A stretch of 54,707 nucleotides of DNA, taken from the NCBI GenBank assembly GCA_006508105.1, contig QKPP01000044.1, forward strand, positions 33,270 through 87,976, in the 5' to 3' direction. The DNA comes from Myxococcales bacterium FL481. GTDB lineage: Bacteria > Myxococcota_A > Polyangia > Nannocystales > Nannocystaceae. The notes under the pieces were generated by a model. It was not told where the DNA came from. It was given only the letters and a program-made list of their open reading frames with translations, and ran no database searches. Position numbers and translations under genes: made by a program. Shown here in pieces: positions 34,479 through 43,736 of the stretch (position 1 is its first letter; each line of letters starts with the position of its first letter).

Positions 34479-35063
34479 CTACTCGCCAGCCGCCGGAAGC
34501 GTCTCTTGCAGATACTGCTCGAGCGCTTCCATATCACCTTTGACGTAGCCTTGGTGCGTCTTCACGACCTCACCCTCGGCGTCCAAGATGACGTAAAACG
34601 GCACATCACCTTTGGGGTGGTACTTCGACAAGACTTCGGTCTCACGGTCGAGCAACACCGGGAACTCCCAGCCAGCCTGCTGCACGTGCGGCGCGACCCG
34701 GGCCTGACTATCCGGCCCATCAATGCTAACCGCGTAGACGTTGAGCCCGCGGCTTCGCATGTTCTCCCACATGGGCATCATCGCGTTGAGCTCGGCCTGG
34801 CACGGCGTGCACCACACCGCCCAGAAGCACAAAATGTGCAGATCGTTCTCGCTGCGACTGGTCAGCGTGTAGTCGTCGTCATTGAGATCCGGCAACGTGA
34901 TCTCGAGGGTGCGGTAGGTGCCGCCCTCTCCACCGCCGTCGGAGCCGGCCTTGGCCGCCGCACCGTCTTCGGGCGTAGCGGTCCCGCCGGAATCGCACGC
35001 AGCGAATGCGATGAAGGCAGAAGCGGACAAAAGGAGTAGAGGTCGATTGGTTTTAGTCGCCAT
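34479..35063 (-). CDS. TlpA-like thioredoxin-fold lipoprotein
   Basis: The 194-residue product is a lipoprotein (lipobox FAAC, Cys23) with Asp at position +2, which in enterobacteria keeps lipoproteins in the inner membrane. A Gly/Ser linker leads to a thioredoxin fold with active site WCTPC (Cys85, Cys88), the cis-Pro region VPFYVILD and a late KTHQGYVKG stretch. Such proteins reduce or oxidise periplasmic disulfides. The frame extends back to 35183, but the ATG at 35063 starts the signal peptide and overlaps the end of the upstream redox lipoprotein gene by 11 bp, so translation is coupled. The barrel gene follows. Confidence 0.88.
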   Translation of the reverse strand: MATKTNRPLLLLSASAFIAFAACDSGGTATPEDGAAAKAGSDGGGEGGTYRTLEITLPDLNDDDYTLTSRSENDLHILCFWAVWCTPCQAELNAMMPMWENMRSRGLNVYAVSIDGPDSQARVAPHVQQAGWEFPVLLDRETEVLSKYHPKGDVPFYVILDAEGEVVKTHQGYVKGDMEALEQYLQETLPAAGE

Positions 35064-35796
35064 ACGGATCGTTGATGAGCTGTTGGAGTGCGGCGCTGAG
35101 TTGGCTGTCGGTGAGACTGGGCGGCGGCTGTCGCAAACGCACGTTCGCATTGGCGTCGGCAAGCACGACGTACGGAATCGCATCGAGAACGGTTTCCTTC
35201 ATGGCTTCGTCGATCGTGTCAGTCGGATCGTACCAAATCATGTAGCCACCTTTGGAGATCTCCGAATCCCACCAGGTGCAAACCGCCTGCGTCGCGGGCG
35301 AACCCGGCTGCTGAGTCTGATGCAGGACGTGCACGAACTCGATCTGCTGGTCGCGATACTCTTGGTGGATCTCGGCGAGGTGCTTCGACTCGTCCTTGCA
35401 CGGACCACACCAGCCCGCGCCCAAGGCCACGAGGAACCCCTTGTTGTACTGTTCGTTGTCCGGGCGCTGATTGAGCAACTCCGCGAACTCGCGTTCTTCC
35501 CCCTCGCAATCGAGGAACGCCCAGTTCTCGAGCGTTTGGCCCTTGGCGAAGCCGTAGCCTTCGCTGTTCGCGTCCGGGAAGCCCTCGCACGCGTCGCCCT
35601 CGACCAGGCAGTGATCGGTGTTGCGCTCCTCGAGACGCTCGAAGTCAGGAAACGGCTGGCTACCTTCGTCGTCGTCGTCGCCCGCTCCCCCTCCCCCCAC
35701 GCTCCCCAGGTCGGGACATGAAGGCGGCACGCAAGCCGCAAGCAGCGATCCTCCGGCCAACGCGGAGACACAAAGGGCTAGACAAGCACGTTTCAT
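35053..35796 (-). CDS. Redoxin-type lipoprotein with WCGPC active site and extra cysteines
   Basis: The 247-residue product has a lipobox LLAAC (Cys22), an Asp-rich linker, and a thioredoxin-like domain with WCGPC (Cys130, Cys133), preceded by four further cysteines (SC, HC, AC, DC at about 26, 63, 70 and 96) and followed by one in AVCTWWD. These could form structural disulfides or a relay. The cis-Pro region is IPYVVLADA. The Shine-Dalgarno GGGGGAG stands about 5 nt before the ATG. It is first in a minus-strand operon with the TlpA-like gene and the barrel gene, and palindromes lie in its upstream region. Periplasmic thiol exchange is inferred. Confidence 0.86.
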   Translation of the reverse strand: MKRACLALCVSALAGGSLLAACVPPSCPDLGSVGGGGAGDDDDEGSQPFPDFERLEERNTDHCLVEGDACEGFPDANSEGYGFAKGQTLENWAFLDCEGEEREFAELLNQRPDNEQYNKGFLVALGAGWCGPCKDESKHLAEIHQEYRDQQIEFVHVLHQTQQPGSPATQAVCTWWDSEISKGGYMIWYDPTDTIDEAMKETVLDAIPYVVLADANANVRLRQPPPSLTDSQLSAALQQLINDPYGD

Positions 35797-36311
35797 CGAT
35801 TCTCCCCCTGGAGGTTCAGGCGTGAGCCGGCGCACAGCGACAACGCGAGCGCGCGACCCAGTGTCGCGCGAAACGGATGGCGAAAGCCATGGCGCGCGGT
35901 TTTATCACGACGGGTGATGCGGTCGTGGCTCGACTGAGCCCGCGTTGCCCCCCGTCCCGGGCCGACCGACCCCAAACGGGCGATCCGCTCGTGATGCCGT
36001 ATACGAACGGGGCCATGCGCGCGATCTAGGCGCCGGGCACTGCTCGGCCCCCGCCGAACACCGTCTCGGCGGCCAACCCGACGCGAAGCGACGGCGCCGG
36101 CGAATCCTTCGCCACGGAACATGTCAGTCGTAACCCCTCACGCCGCGCGCTTTTTCCTCCGGCAGAGCGTCAGCGAGCGCCCGGGCCACCGACGTGCTCA
36201 GGGATCGCAAATTCGCCGGATATCGATGAATCCTGCGGTTCCCTCTCGCCCACCGCGCCCGACTCCACCGCGGCACGCTTCGCGCTCACCGACCCGCTTG
36301 ACGCCCGACCG
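35797..36311. other. Intergenic region upstream of the redox operon
   Basis: No gene is supported. Two hairpins stand near the operon start: CGCGCGAC-CCAGT-GTCGCGCG (35850-35870, perfect 8-bp stem) and ATGGC-GAAA-GCCAT (35877-35890, GNRA tetraloop). From 35900 to 36311 no structured element was found. Confidence 0.5.
35850..35890 (-). promoter_or_regulatory. Paired hairpins before the redox operon
   Basis: An 8-bp perfect inverted repeat (35850-35870) and a 5-bp GNRA-loop hairpin (35877-35890) lie 54-94 nt upstream of the redoxin start. They may be an operator or a structured 5' leader. Confidence 0.3.
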
Positions 36312-37082
36312 CTATTGGCCCGTCACCGCATCCAACATGCGCCGCACCGGACTGCGCTCTCGGCTCGTCACCGACGAACGCGCCGACTGCCACGCCCGAC
36401 GAACACGGGACCAGCCGGGCGTCACCACTTGCTCGCGTACAGCATCGATCGCCGGCGCGACACCGAATGGCAGCCCGCGGAGCTGGACTTGCACCCGTTC
36501 GCGGTCCACGGCCACCTGCTTCACCGAGACCAACGCAGACAGCAACCGCAGCACGCCAGCGACCCGCGGGTCTTTGGCCAGCCGCGGGTGCTGTAGCAAG
36601 TCGAGCTCGACTGTGTCGCCCTCCGCTTGGCGCAGGACCGGCGAATCCACCAGGTAGCCCAACAACGTGGCGGGACGAGACAGATCCAGCGCGTCGGCCT
36701 TGAGCAAGGCCGCGACCGGCGTAGACGCGTCTTCGAGCAAATCGAGCGCCACGCGTTCTACGCGAACGCGAATGCCCATCGCATCGGGTGACACCACGAT
36801 CCCGTCGACGAACACATCGGCACCGCCCCGAAGGCGCGTGTGCATTTTGTCGAAGGAGGCTTCGACCCGCAGCCCCGGCGGACACGGCTCGAACACCACG
36901 TCCCGCACCTTGGAAGTATCGCGCAGCAACTCCGCCGCCAGCCAGCGCAGCGCCGTGATCGGCACCGCGAACCGCAGCCCGATCGCCCCGCGAACCGTGC
37001 GGCGAACCTCGTCGGGGTTGTCCAACAAATAACGGCCAGCAGCCTCCAAGACGGTACGTCCGCGCAGCATCGCCGCGAGCAT
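36312..37082 (-). CDS. Conserved-looking protein of unknown function
   Basis: The 256-residue product is soluble-looking. It has a helical N-terminus (MLAAMLRGRTVLEAAGRYLL), a middle part rich in beta strands with Val/Leu alternation (VFEPCPPGLRVEASF.. and VRVERVALDLLED) and an Arg-rich end. I recognise no family. An open frame runs to 37247, but that would overlap the divergent gene at 37226 and its upstream residues are Arg/Ser-rich, so ATG 37082 (or GTG 37094) is preferred. Coding potential is supported by third-position G/C and the hydrophobic pattern; function cannot be assigned. Confidence 0.6.
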   Translation of the reverse strand: MLAAMLRGRTVLEAAGRYLLDNPDEVRRTVRGAIGLRFAVPITALRWLAAELLRDTSKVRDVVFEPCPPGLRVEASFDKMHTRLRGGADVFVDGIVVSPDAMGIRVRVERVALDLLEDASTPVAALLKADALDLSRPATLLGYLVDSPVLRQAEGDTVELDLLQHPRLAKDPRVAGVLRLLSALVSVKQVAVDRERVQVQLRGLPFGVAPAIDAVREQVVTPGWSRVRRAWQSARSSVTSRERSPVRRMLDAVTGQ

Positions 37083-37225
37083 ACGTCGAATCACCCGCGC
37101 TTTCTCGCGGTCAGTCGCGCTCGGCGAAGCCCGCGCGGCGGCCCGCGACGGGCCCCTGCGCTGCTTGTCGGGTAGGATCGTGCGGTAGGGCGCGGCCGCG
37201 TGACCTCCCGCGACGCCCGTTCGCC

Positions 37226-37747
37226 ATGACCGATATCTCGCACACACCCGCGCACGAGATGCAGCTCCTCGACTTCGAGCACCTGGGGTGCTTCACGACG
37301 AGGGGCGAGATCGTCGTCGCCGATCCCCGCTACGTCGATTCCCGGTTCAGTGGGTTGCGCAACGGTCTGCTCCTCCTGTGTCACGAGATTCGAGTCGAAC
37401 CGGGTCGCTGGGAAGCGTTCGCCATTCGCTCGCAGGAGGACGGGAGCACCGTCGACTTCCTGCTGGCCTGCCACGAAGACGAACTGGAGACCCGAGCCCC
37501 CTTCGGCGAGGTCGAGCGCATCGGCGTGGTCGCGATCGACACGGGGCGCGTCGCGATGATCGACAGCGGCCACCGCGACACCGACACGCTCGAGGCCGCG
37601 ACGGCCGTCGCTGCGATCGAAGCCGGCCCTCGCGTGGTCGACGAACTGGGTCCCGTGGCCGCGCTGCCCAACGCTGGCTTGTTTCCGCTCTACGCGTCGT
37701 CCGGGGCGACCAGACGCATGCTGTTCGTGGCGTTCGGCCAGGACTGA
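37226..37747 (+). CDS. Protein of unknown function, DUF4241-like layout
   Basis: The 173-residue product has an N-terminal GEIVVADPRYVD stretch (about 28-39), a beta-rich core and an IDTGRVAMIDSGHRD block (about 109-123). This resembles a group of small soluble proteins listed as DUF4241, in which a DP motif and a DSG-type motif recur; the match is by eye only. No signal peptide or membrane segment is seen. It is divergent from the preceding unknown gene (143 bp between starts). The ATG is well placed but has no obvious Shine-Dalgarno. Confidence 0.6.
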   Translation: MTDISHTPAHEMQLLDFEHLGCFTTRGEIVVADPRYVDSRFSGLRNGLLLLCHEIRVEPGRWEAFAIRSQEDGSTVDFLLACHEDELETRAPFGEVERIGVVAIDTGRVAMIDSGHRDTDTLEAATAVAAIEAGPRVVDELGPVAALPNAGLFPLYASSGATRRMLFVAFGQD

Positions 37748-37846
37748 GACTGGCATCTCGCGGTCCGCGGCCGGGACCTCGCGCCTTGCTCTTGAACCCC
37801 GCTCGCAACCGTAGCCGCCACGAGTGACTCCATCGGCCGGCGCGCC

Positions 37847-37852
37847 TAGTAT
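37847..37852 (+). promoter_or_regulatory. Candidate -10 box of the universal stress gene
   Basis: TAGTAT ends 6 nt before the GTG start at 37859, with a weak -35-like GTGACT 17 nt upstream of it. The spacing would start the transcript at the GTG itself. Confidence 0.4.
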
Positions 37853-37858
37853 CGCCTT

Positions 37859-38428
37859 GTGTCCACCGCTACCCCGACCTTTCGCCGTGTTCTCGTGCCC
37901 GTCGACTTCGCCAGCCCGGTGGACCCGGCCTACGCGACCGGCACCGCCCTGCGCTTGGACGACGAAGCGCGCGTTTCCATCTCCCCCGCGTCGTTGCGAG
38001 CCCTCGAGCTGGGGGCCGAGCTCGGACAGGCGGGCGAGCTGCGGCTGATCCATGCGACACCGCCCCTCGAGCCGTCGGGCGTCTACGGCGGTCGAGCTTT
38101 GAGCTCGCTTCGCGGGGCCATCGAGCAGGTGCGTCAGGACGCGCAAACGCTCGCACGCAGCCTTCTCGAAGGGCTCGCGAGCGAGTACTGCGACCATCCC
38201 CGGATCAGCTACGCGGTCGCCCACGGCGTGCCGCTGATGTTCGTCCTCGACGAAGCTGAACGCTTCGAAGCCGATCTCGTCATCGTCCCCGTCAGCGATC
38301 GCGGCCGCCTCGCCCGATTTTTTCTCGGCAGCACCACCGACCGAGTCATCCGCGAAGCCAAGTGCCCCGTGCTCGTCGTCCCCAGTGAGGCCGAGCCCGT
38401 GCGCAAGTCGCAGCCCAGGTCGGCCTAG
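37859..38428 (+). CDS. Universal stress protein (UspA family)
   Basis: The 189-residue single-domain product has the alpha/beta fold of UspA-type proteins. It opens with RRVLVPVDFASP (about 9-20), and the ATP-binding-type glycine motif SDRGRLARFFLGSTTDRVIREAKCPVLVV lies near the C-terminus (about 145-173, given here by its key G, GST and CPVLVV). An ATP-binding USP usually shows GxxGxxxxxxxxxGS; the first Gly is displaced here, so nucleotide binding is uncertain. About 15 residues (YATGTALRLDDEARV) are inserted between the first strand and helix. The start is GTG with a close upstream -10-like box. It is probably monocistronic, 152 bp before gyrA. Confidence 0.85.
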   Translation: MSTATPTFRRVLVPVDFASPVDPAYATGTALRLDDEARVSISPASLRALELGAELGQAGELRLIHATPPLEPSGVYGGRALSSLRGAIEQVRQDAQTLARSLLEGLASEYCDHPRISYAVAHGVPLMFVLDEAERFEADLVIVPVSDRGRLARFFLGSTTDRVIREAKCPVLVVPSEAEPVRKSQPRSA

Positions 38429-38562
38429 GCGGCCCACCGCCGCCAGCTCGCCGGACAAAGCCCGTCTCAAGGCCGAATCGCTAGCCCCTGCGTGTTTTGC
38501 GCAGGGTCGCATCAGCCCCTCCAGTCGCGGCGAAACCTCCCCTCGCGACGACGACAAACCGC

Positions 38563-38568
38563 TATGCT
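38563..38568 (+). promoter_or_regulatory. Candidate -10 box of gyrA
   Basis: TATGCT ends 12 nt before the ATG at 38581. The interval is C-rich with no Shine-Dalgarno. Confidence 0.3.
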
Positions 38569-38580
38569 CCGCGTCCCTCC

Positions 38581-41259
38581 ATGTCCGACGAAAACAAGTC
38601 GAACCTGAGTATCGAAGACGAGATGCGTAGCTCCTTTTTGGACTACGCCATGAGCGTCATCATCGCTCGAGCGCTGCCCGACGTTCGGGACGGCCTCAAG
38701 CCCGTGCACCGCCGAATTCTGTACGCGATGCACCAGCTCAAGAACACGCACACGCAGCCGTACAAGAAATCGGCGCGGGTGGTGGGCGACGTGATCGGCA
38801 AGTACCACCCGCACGGTGACTCGGCCGTTTACGACGCGTTGGTGCGACTCGCCCAAGACTTCTCCATGCGCTACCCGCTGGTCGACGGGCAGGGCAACTT
38901 CGGGAGTATCGACGGCGATTCGCCGGCCGCCATGCGCTACACGGAAGCGCGCATGGCCAAGCTGGCGAGCGAAATGCTGGCCGACCTGGAAAAAGAGACG
39001 GTCGACTGGACCCCGAACTACGACGAAAAAGAGCTCGAGCCCAGCGTTTTGCCGACCAAGGTCCCGCATCTGTTGCTCAACGGCGCGGTCGGTATCGCGG
39101 TCGGCATGGCGACCAACATTCCGCCGCACAACCTGACCGAGCTCATCGATGCCACCTGCGCGATGATCGACGACCCGGAGATCGACGGTCGTGGTCTGTT
39201 GCAGTACGTCAAAGGCCCCGACTTCCCCACCGGCGGGATGATCTTGGGCCAGTCGGGGATTCGCCAAGCGTATCTAACCGGCCGTGGAAGTGTAGCCGTG
39301 CGGGCCCGTTGCGAGATCGAAGAAGACGCCAAAGGCCGCGAATCGATCACTGTGACCGAGATCCCGTATCAGGTCAACAAGACGCGGCTGATCGAGCGCA
39401 TCGCGGAGCTTGTCCGTGAGAAGCGACTCGAAGGGATCTCCGACGTCCAAGACTACAGCGACCGCACCGGGATGCGGATCTGGATCCAAGTCAAGCGCGA
39501 TGCGTCGGCGCAGATCGTCCTCAACTCCTTGTACAAAATGACGGATCTGCAGACCTCGTTTGGGGTCAACATGATCGCCATCGTCAACCGTCGGCCGCAG
39601 GTACTGACCCTGCGCGAGTGCCTGAGCCACTTTCTCGACCATCGGCGTACGGTGGTCACGCGACGGTGTCGCTTCGACCTTCGCAAGGCAATGGAGCGCC
39701 GCGAGATCGTCGAAGGGCTCGGCGTCGCGATCGACGCGATCGACAAGATCATCGCGTTGATCCGAGGCTCTCGTGACCCCGAGGTCGCCAAGGCGGCCCT
39801 GATGGCCGAGCCGCTGCACGGCTTCGCCGGTTTTCTCGAGCGCTGCGAGCGACCGGCCGAGGAGATCGAGGCCGCCCGGCAAGGGCCGTACCGTCTCAGT
39901 GAACGCCAGGCCAAGGCGATCCTGGACATGCGTCTGCAACGGCTCACCGGGTTGGAACGCGAGAAGATCGAGGGCGAGTACAAAGAGCTATCCGCGACGA
40001 TCCGCGAGCTTGAAGCGATCCTGACTGATGCCGTCCGGTTGATGGCGGTCATCCGGGACGAACTGGTGGAGATCCGCCACCTGTATGGCGACGCCGAGGG
40101 CGCGGACTCCGGCTCGGGCGCTCCCGGCAGCCCCGGGTCACGCCGCACCGAGATCATCGAAGTTGAACACGAGATTCAACCCATCGACCTGATCGAAGAC
40201 GAGTCGATGGTGGTGATGATCACCCGGCAAGGCTACGTGCGGCGCATCCCGACCTCGGAGTACCGCGTGCAAGCCCGCGGCGGCGTGGGGGTCAAAGGCG
40301 GCACCGGGCGCGACGAGGAGGACTTCGTGGTCGAACTGTTCGAGGCCAGCACGCACTCGTCCGTGTTGATGTTCACGAACACCGGCCGGGTGTTTCGCAA
40401 GCGCGTGTACGAGCTGCCCCTGGGGCGCCGCGACGGTCGAGGCAAGGCCTTCGTCAACTTCCTCGAATTGCGCGAGCGAGAGTCCGTGCTGCAAACCGTG
40501 CCCTACCGCGAAGAGGACGTCGACGACAGTCACTTCGTCGTGTTGGCCAGCCGCCAAGGCTACATCAAGCGCACCTCGCTCAAAGAGTTCACCAATATTC
40601 GCAGCACCGGCCTGATCGCCGCCACGGTGGCCGATGACGACCAGTTGATCGGCGCGTTGTTCACCGACGGACAAAAGCAACTGCTGATGGCCAGCTCCAA
40701 CGGGATGGCCATCCGATTCGCTGAGGAAGACGTCCGTCCGATGGGCCGCACGGCTCGTGGAGTCAAAGGCATGGGCCTGCGCGGCGACGACCAGGTCGTC
40801 AGCCTGCTGGTGCTCGATGCCGACGCCGACCACGACCTGCTCACGCTGTGTGAAAACGGCTATGGGAAGCGGACCTCGGCGTCGGACTACCGCGTACAAA
40901 GCCGGGCCGGTTTGGGGCTGATCACCATCAAGGTGACCGAACGCAACGGCCCGGTCGTCGGGATGCTGCCGATCGAAGAGACGGACCAGTTGCTCGTGGT
41001 CACCAACCGCGGCAAGGCCATTCGCACGCCCGCCTCGGGCATCAGCATTCTCGGCCGGAACACGCAGGGCGTCCGCATCATCCGCATGCGCAAGGACGAA
41101 CGGGTGGTCGCGATGGAACGCATCACCGAGAGCGAAGCCGAGGCGGCCGTCGAGGCCCCCGACGACGAGGGCGGGTCGCTCGACGAGGAAACCACCGAGG
41201 CGCCCACGGACGCCCCCGATGACGACGATCCCTCCGGCCACGACGAGGACGACGATTGA
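38581..41259 (+). CDS. gyrA: DNA gyrase subunit A
   Basis: GyrA cuts and reseals DNA with GyrB to introduce negative supercoils. The 892-residue product has the breakage-reunion domain with the catalytic Tyr in [10 protein letters not shown] (Tyr120; E. coli Tyr122) and the quinolone-determining region [10 protein letters not shown], with Ser81 and Asp85 in the sensitive state. A six-bladed C-terminal pinwheel follows, whose GyrA-box is the variant [11 protein letters not shown]. An acidic tail rich in Asp and Glu ends the protein. The GyrA-box argues for GyrA rather than ParC. The frame is open upstream to 38497, but the ATG at 38581 fits the family N-terminus. It overlaps the hemL ATG by one base (TGATG). 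Confidence 0.95.
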   Translation: MSDENKSNLSIEDEMRSSFLDYAMSVIIARALPDVRDGLKPVHRRILYAMHQLKNTHTQPYKKSARVVGDVIGKYHPHGDSAVYDALVRLAQDFSMRYPLVDGQGNFGSIDGDSPAAMRYTEARMAKLASEMLADLEKETVDWTPNYDEKELEPSVLPTKVPHLLLNGAVGIAVGMATNIPPHNLTELIDATCAMIDDPEIDGRGLLQYVKGPDFPTGGMILGQSGIRQAYLTGRGSVAVRARCEIEEDAKGRESITVTEIPYQVNKTRLIERIAELVREKRLEGISDVQDYSDRTGMRIWIQVKRDASAQIVLNSLYKMTDLQTSFGVNMIAIVNRRPQVLTLRECLSHFLDHRRTVVTRRCRFDLRKAMERREIVEGLGVAIDAIDKIIALIRGSRDPEVAKAALMAEPLHGFAGFLERCERPAEEIEAARQGPYRLSERQAKAILDMRLQRLTGLEREKIEGEYKELSATIRELEAILTDAVRLMAVIRDELVEIRHLYGDAEGADSGSGAPGSPGSRRTEIIEVEHEIQPIDLIEDESMVVMITRQGYVRRIPTSEYRVQARGGVGVKGGTGRDEEDFVVELFEASTHSSVLMFTNTGRVFRKRVYELPLGRRDGRGKAFVNFLELRERESVLQTVPYREEDVDDSHFVVLASRQGYIKRTSLKEFTNIRSTGLIAATVADDDQLIGALFTDGQKQLLMASSNGMAIRFAEEDVRPMGRTARGVKGMGLRGDDQVVSLLVLDADADHDLLTLCENGYGKRTSASDYRVQSRAGLGLITIKVTERNGPVVGMLPIEETDQLLVVTNRGKAIRTPASGISILGRNTQGVRIIRMRKDERVVAMERITESEAEAAVEAPDDEGGSLDEETTEAPTDAPDDDDPSGHDEDDD

Positions 41260-42587
41260 TGTCTGAGACTACTCCCACCACCGACCACCCCGCCGACGAC
41301 CGCAGCCGCGAACTGTTCGCCGCGGCCAACCGAGTGTTACCCGGTGGCGTCAACAGCCCCGTCCGAGCGTTTCGGGCCGTAGGCGGCGATCCGCCGTTCA
41401 TCCGCCGCGCCTCCGGCTGCCGGATCTACACCGAAGACGGCGCCGAACTGATCGACTACGTGGCGAGCTGGGGCCCGGCGTTGCTTGGTCACGCTCATCC
41501 CGAGGTCGTCGAAGCCGTGATCGCGGCCGCGCGCGACGGCTTGAGCTTCGGCGCCTGCACGGCCGCAGAGACCGAGCTCGCGGAGCGGCTCTGCGAGCGC
41601 GTGCCGAGTCTGCGCGACGGCATGCTGCGCATGGTCTCCTCGGGCACCGAGGCGACCATGAGCGCACTTCGGCTCGCCCGCGGGTTCACCGGACGCGACC
41701 TGATCATCAAGGCCGACGGCGGCTACCACGGCCACGCGGACATGCTCTTGGCCGCCGCCGGGTCGGGTGTCGCAACCCTCGGCACTCCGGACTGCGCGGG
41801 CGTGCCCGCCGACGCAGTGAACGACACCTTGGTGGTGCCTTACAACGACCCCGATGCGGTTGCCGCTTGCTTCGCGGCCCACCCGGCTCGCATCGCGGCG
41901 GTCATCGTCGAGCCGATCGCGGGCAACATGGGCTGCGTGCCACCCCGCGAGGGCTATCTGCAAAATCTCCGGGATCAGACGCGGGCCCACGGCGCGGTGT
42001 TGATCTTCGACGAAGTCATGACGGGGCTACGCGTCGCTCGCGGCGGCGCTCAAGAGCTCTACGGGGTGACTCCGGACCTGACGTGCCTGGCGAAAGTGCT
42101 CGGCGGCGGATTGCCGATGGGGGCGTACGGCGGCGACCGAGCCATCATGAGTACCGTGGCCCCGTTGGGACCGGTCTACCAAGCCGGCACACTGAGTGGG
42201 AATCCGCTGAGCGTCGCCGCCGGTTTGGCCACGTTGCGAGTCATCGACCGCGACAACCCTTACGACGCCCTCGAGTCGCACTCAGCTCGGTTGGCAGACG
42301 GCCTGCGCGAACGCGCCGAGCACCATCAGATCCCATGGTTCGGCACGCGCGTAGGCTCGATGGCGTGCGGGTTCTTCCAAGCGGGACCGGTGCACGACTT
42401 CGCCGATGCGCGCGGCAGCGACACTGAACGCTTCGCGCAGTGGCATCGCGGCATGTTGGCACGCGGCATCTATCTCGCGCCGTCGCAGTTTGAGTGCGCG
42501 TTCGTGTCCACCGCCCACGACGAGGCCGCCATCGACACCACGCTCGCTGCCGCGGATGAGGTCTTCGCCGAACTCGCGGGCGCATAG
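41259..42587 (+). CDS. hemL: Glutamate-1-semialdehyde 2,1-aminomutase
   Basis: HemL makes 5-aminolevulinate from glutamate-1-semialdehyde, the last step of the C5 entry to tetrapyrroles. The 442-residue product has the PLP-lysine motif CLAKVLGGGLPMGAYGG (Lys about 279), VFDEVMTG-type metal of the fold (LIFDEVMTGLRV), GGVNSPVRAF at the substrate end, and YQAGTLSGNP. Family length is about 430. ATG overlaps the gyrA stop in TGATG, so hemL is translated with gyrA, a pairing with no functional link. Use of HemL rather than HemA-type ALA synthase means the organism makes ALA by the glutamyl-tRNA route. Confidence 0.95.
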   Translation: MSETTPTTDHPADDRSRELFAAANRVLPGGVNSPVRAFRAVGGDPPFIRRASGCRIYTEDGAELIDYVASWGPALLGHAHPEVVEAVIAAARDGLSFGACTAAETELAERLCERVPSLRDGMLRMVSSGTEATMSALRLARGFTGRDLIIKADGGYHGHADMLLAAAGSGVATLGTPDCAGVPADAVNDTLVVPYNDPDAVAACFAAHPARIAAVIVEPIAGNMGCVPPREGYLQNLRDQTRAHGAVLIFDEVMTGLRVARGGAQELYGVTPDLTCLAKVLGGGLPMGAYGGDRAIMSTVAPLGPVYQAGTLSGNPLSVAAGLATLRVIDRDNPYDALESHSARLADGLRERAEHHQIPWFGTRVGSMACGFFQAGPVHDFADARGSDTERFAQWHRGMLARGIYLAPSQFECAFVSTAHDEAAIDTTLAAADEVFAELAGA

Positions 42588-42798
42588 ACCGGCGGGTCAC
42601 CCGGCTACGCACGTCTACTCGCTCAGGAGCCTCGCTCCCGACGTGTCCACCCCAGCGACACCACCGGTCGGCTCGCGTCGGGCGGTGGCGTGAGCGCGTG
42701 CGCGGTCGGCCGCCACGGGCCCGCTAGGCCGACCCAGCCCACCGGCCAAGGCCCTGCACTCGCGCCCTCCCCCAGATCCGGGCACCCTTAACTCGCTG

Positions 42799-43263
42799 AT
42801 GTCCCGCCCATCGAGCTCCGCCCCGCCACCCCGCCGAGGCCCGGCCCCGTGGTTTAGCTACACGTCGGCCGCGTCCGTGGGCATCGAGATGGTGGTGGTG
42901 TTCTTGATGTTCACCTTCGGCGGCTACTGGTTGGAAAAGAACCTGACTCACTGGCGACCGTGGACATCGATGATCGGCATGGGCTTCGGCATGTTCGCGG
43001 CCTCGATGGTGGTCGCCCGACTCATCCGAGAACACAACGCGGCCATGGCAGCGAAGGCCGACGAGGCATCCGCCGATCCCGCGTCGGCGGCCGCGGCCTC
43101 GTCTCCGGCCAACGAGCCTGCGGTCGCCGCCGGGGCCCCCCGGGCCGGGGCGATTCCGGCCGGCGACGAGGTGCGAACGCCCGCTGGATCGCCCGAGGCT
43201 GACGACGACCCCCCACGGCCGGCTCCGGGTACTGAAGCCGCGAGGTCAGGGCCTCGCCCGTGA
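42799..43263 (+). CDS. AtpZ/AtpI-like F0F1 ATP synthase accessory membrane protein
   Basis: The 154-residue product has two membrane segments (about 19-43, with GIEMVVVFLMFTFGGYWL, and about 56-76, with MIGMGFGMFAASMVVARLI), matching AtpZ/AtpI-like proteins. These precede atp operons and are thought to help c-ring assembly or ion supply. The C-terminal half (about 85-154) is an unusual Ala/Pro-rich tail with no family counterpart. It is followed, with 4-bp overlap, by a second short atpI-like gene and then atpB. The 211-bp gap upstream after hemL holds no clear promoter beyond a TTAACT near 42787. Confidence 0.8.
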   Translation: MSRPSSSAPPPRRGPAPWFSYTSAASVGIEMVVVFLMFTFGGYWLEKNLTHWRPWTSMIGMGFGMFAASMVVARLIREHNAAMAAKADEASADPASAAAASSPANEPAVAAGAPRAGAIPAGDEVRTPAGSPEADDDPPRPAPGTEAARSGPRP

Positions 43264-43736
43264 GCGCAGACCCGCCCCGCCACCGCCGCCCCGGCGAACC
43301 GCCCCCGTTGGCCACCGCAACCGGCCCCGCGCCTGGTGAGGGCGGACGGCTGGACGCCAAGGCCCGGGCGTTCCTTCGCCGAAACCGGCGCTGGCACGCG
43401 GGCACGACCGCCATCGCAGCCGCGGCCGCCTGGTTCAGCGGGCATCCCGAGCTGGCCTGGTCGCTCGCGGTCGGTGCGCTGCTGATGTACGCAAATCTTG
43501 CGATGACGACCCGCGCGTTGCTCCGCACCTTTCGCACCGCGACCGAGAGCTCCCAATCCCCCGCCGGTGCGCTCTCTTGGACGACGCGCTGGCCCCTCGT
43601 GGCGCTTGCCTTGGTCGGCATCCTTTGGTACATGCCCGCGCGTCCGGAGGGCATCGCGCTAGGTGTAGCGATTTCGCTACTCAGCAGCGTGCTTGCGGCC
43701 CTCGGTCTTCCCGACGCAGATCCCCACCATGGGTGA
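43260..43736 (+). CDS. atpI: ATP synthase subunit I-like membrane protein
   Basis: The 158-residue product has a Pro-rich cytoplasmic N-terminus and about four hydrophobic segments (about 48-63, 68-82, 110-126 and 130-150), the layout of ATP synthase subunit I. It starts with GTG in the GTGA overlap with the AtpZ-like gene, and its last 8 bp overlap the atpB start. AtpI assists c-ring assembly but is dispensable in many bacteria. Sequence conservation is low in the family, so position is the main support. Confidence 0.75.
   Translation: MSADPPRHRRPGEPPPLATATGPAPGEGGRLDAKARAFLRRNRRWHAGTTAIAAAAAWFSGHPELAWSLAVGALLMYANLAMTTRALLRTFRTATESSQSPAGALSWTTRWPLVALALVGILWYMPARPEGIALGVAISLLSSVLAALGLPDADPHHG

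Noticed and set aside
40138..41241. 367-residue minus-strand frame opposite gyrA
   Set aside because: Shadow frame rich in Arg/Asp/Val with no motif; gyrA is certain.
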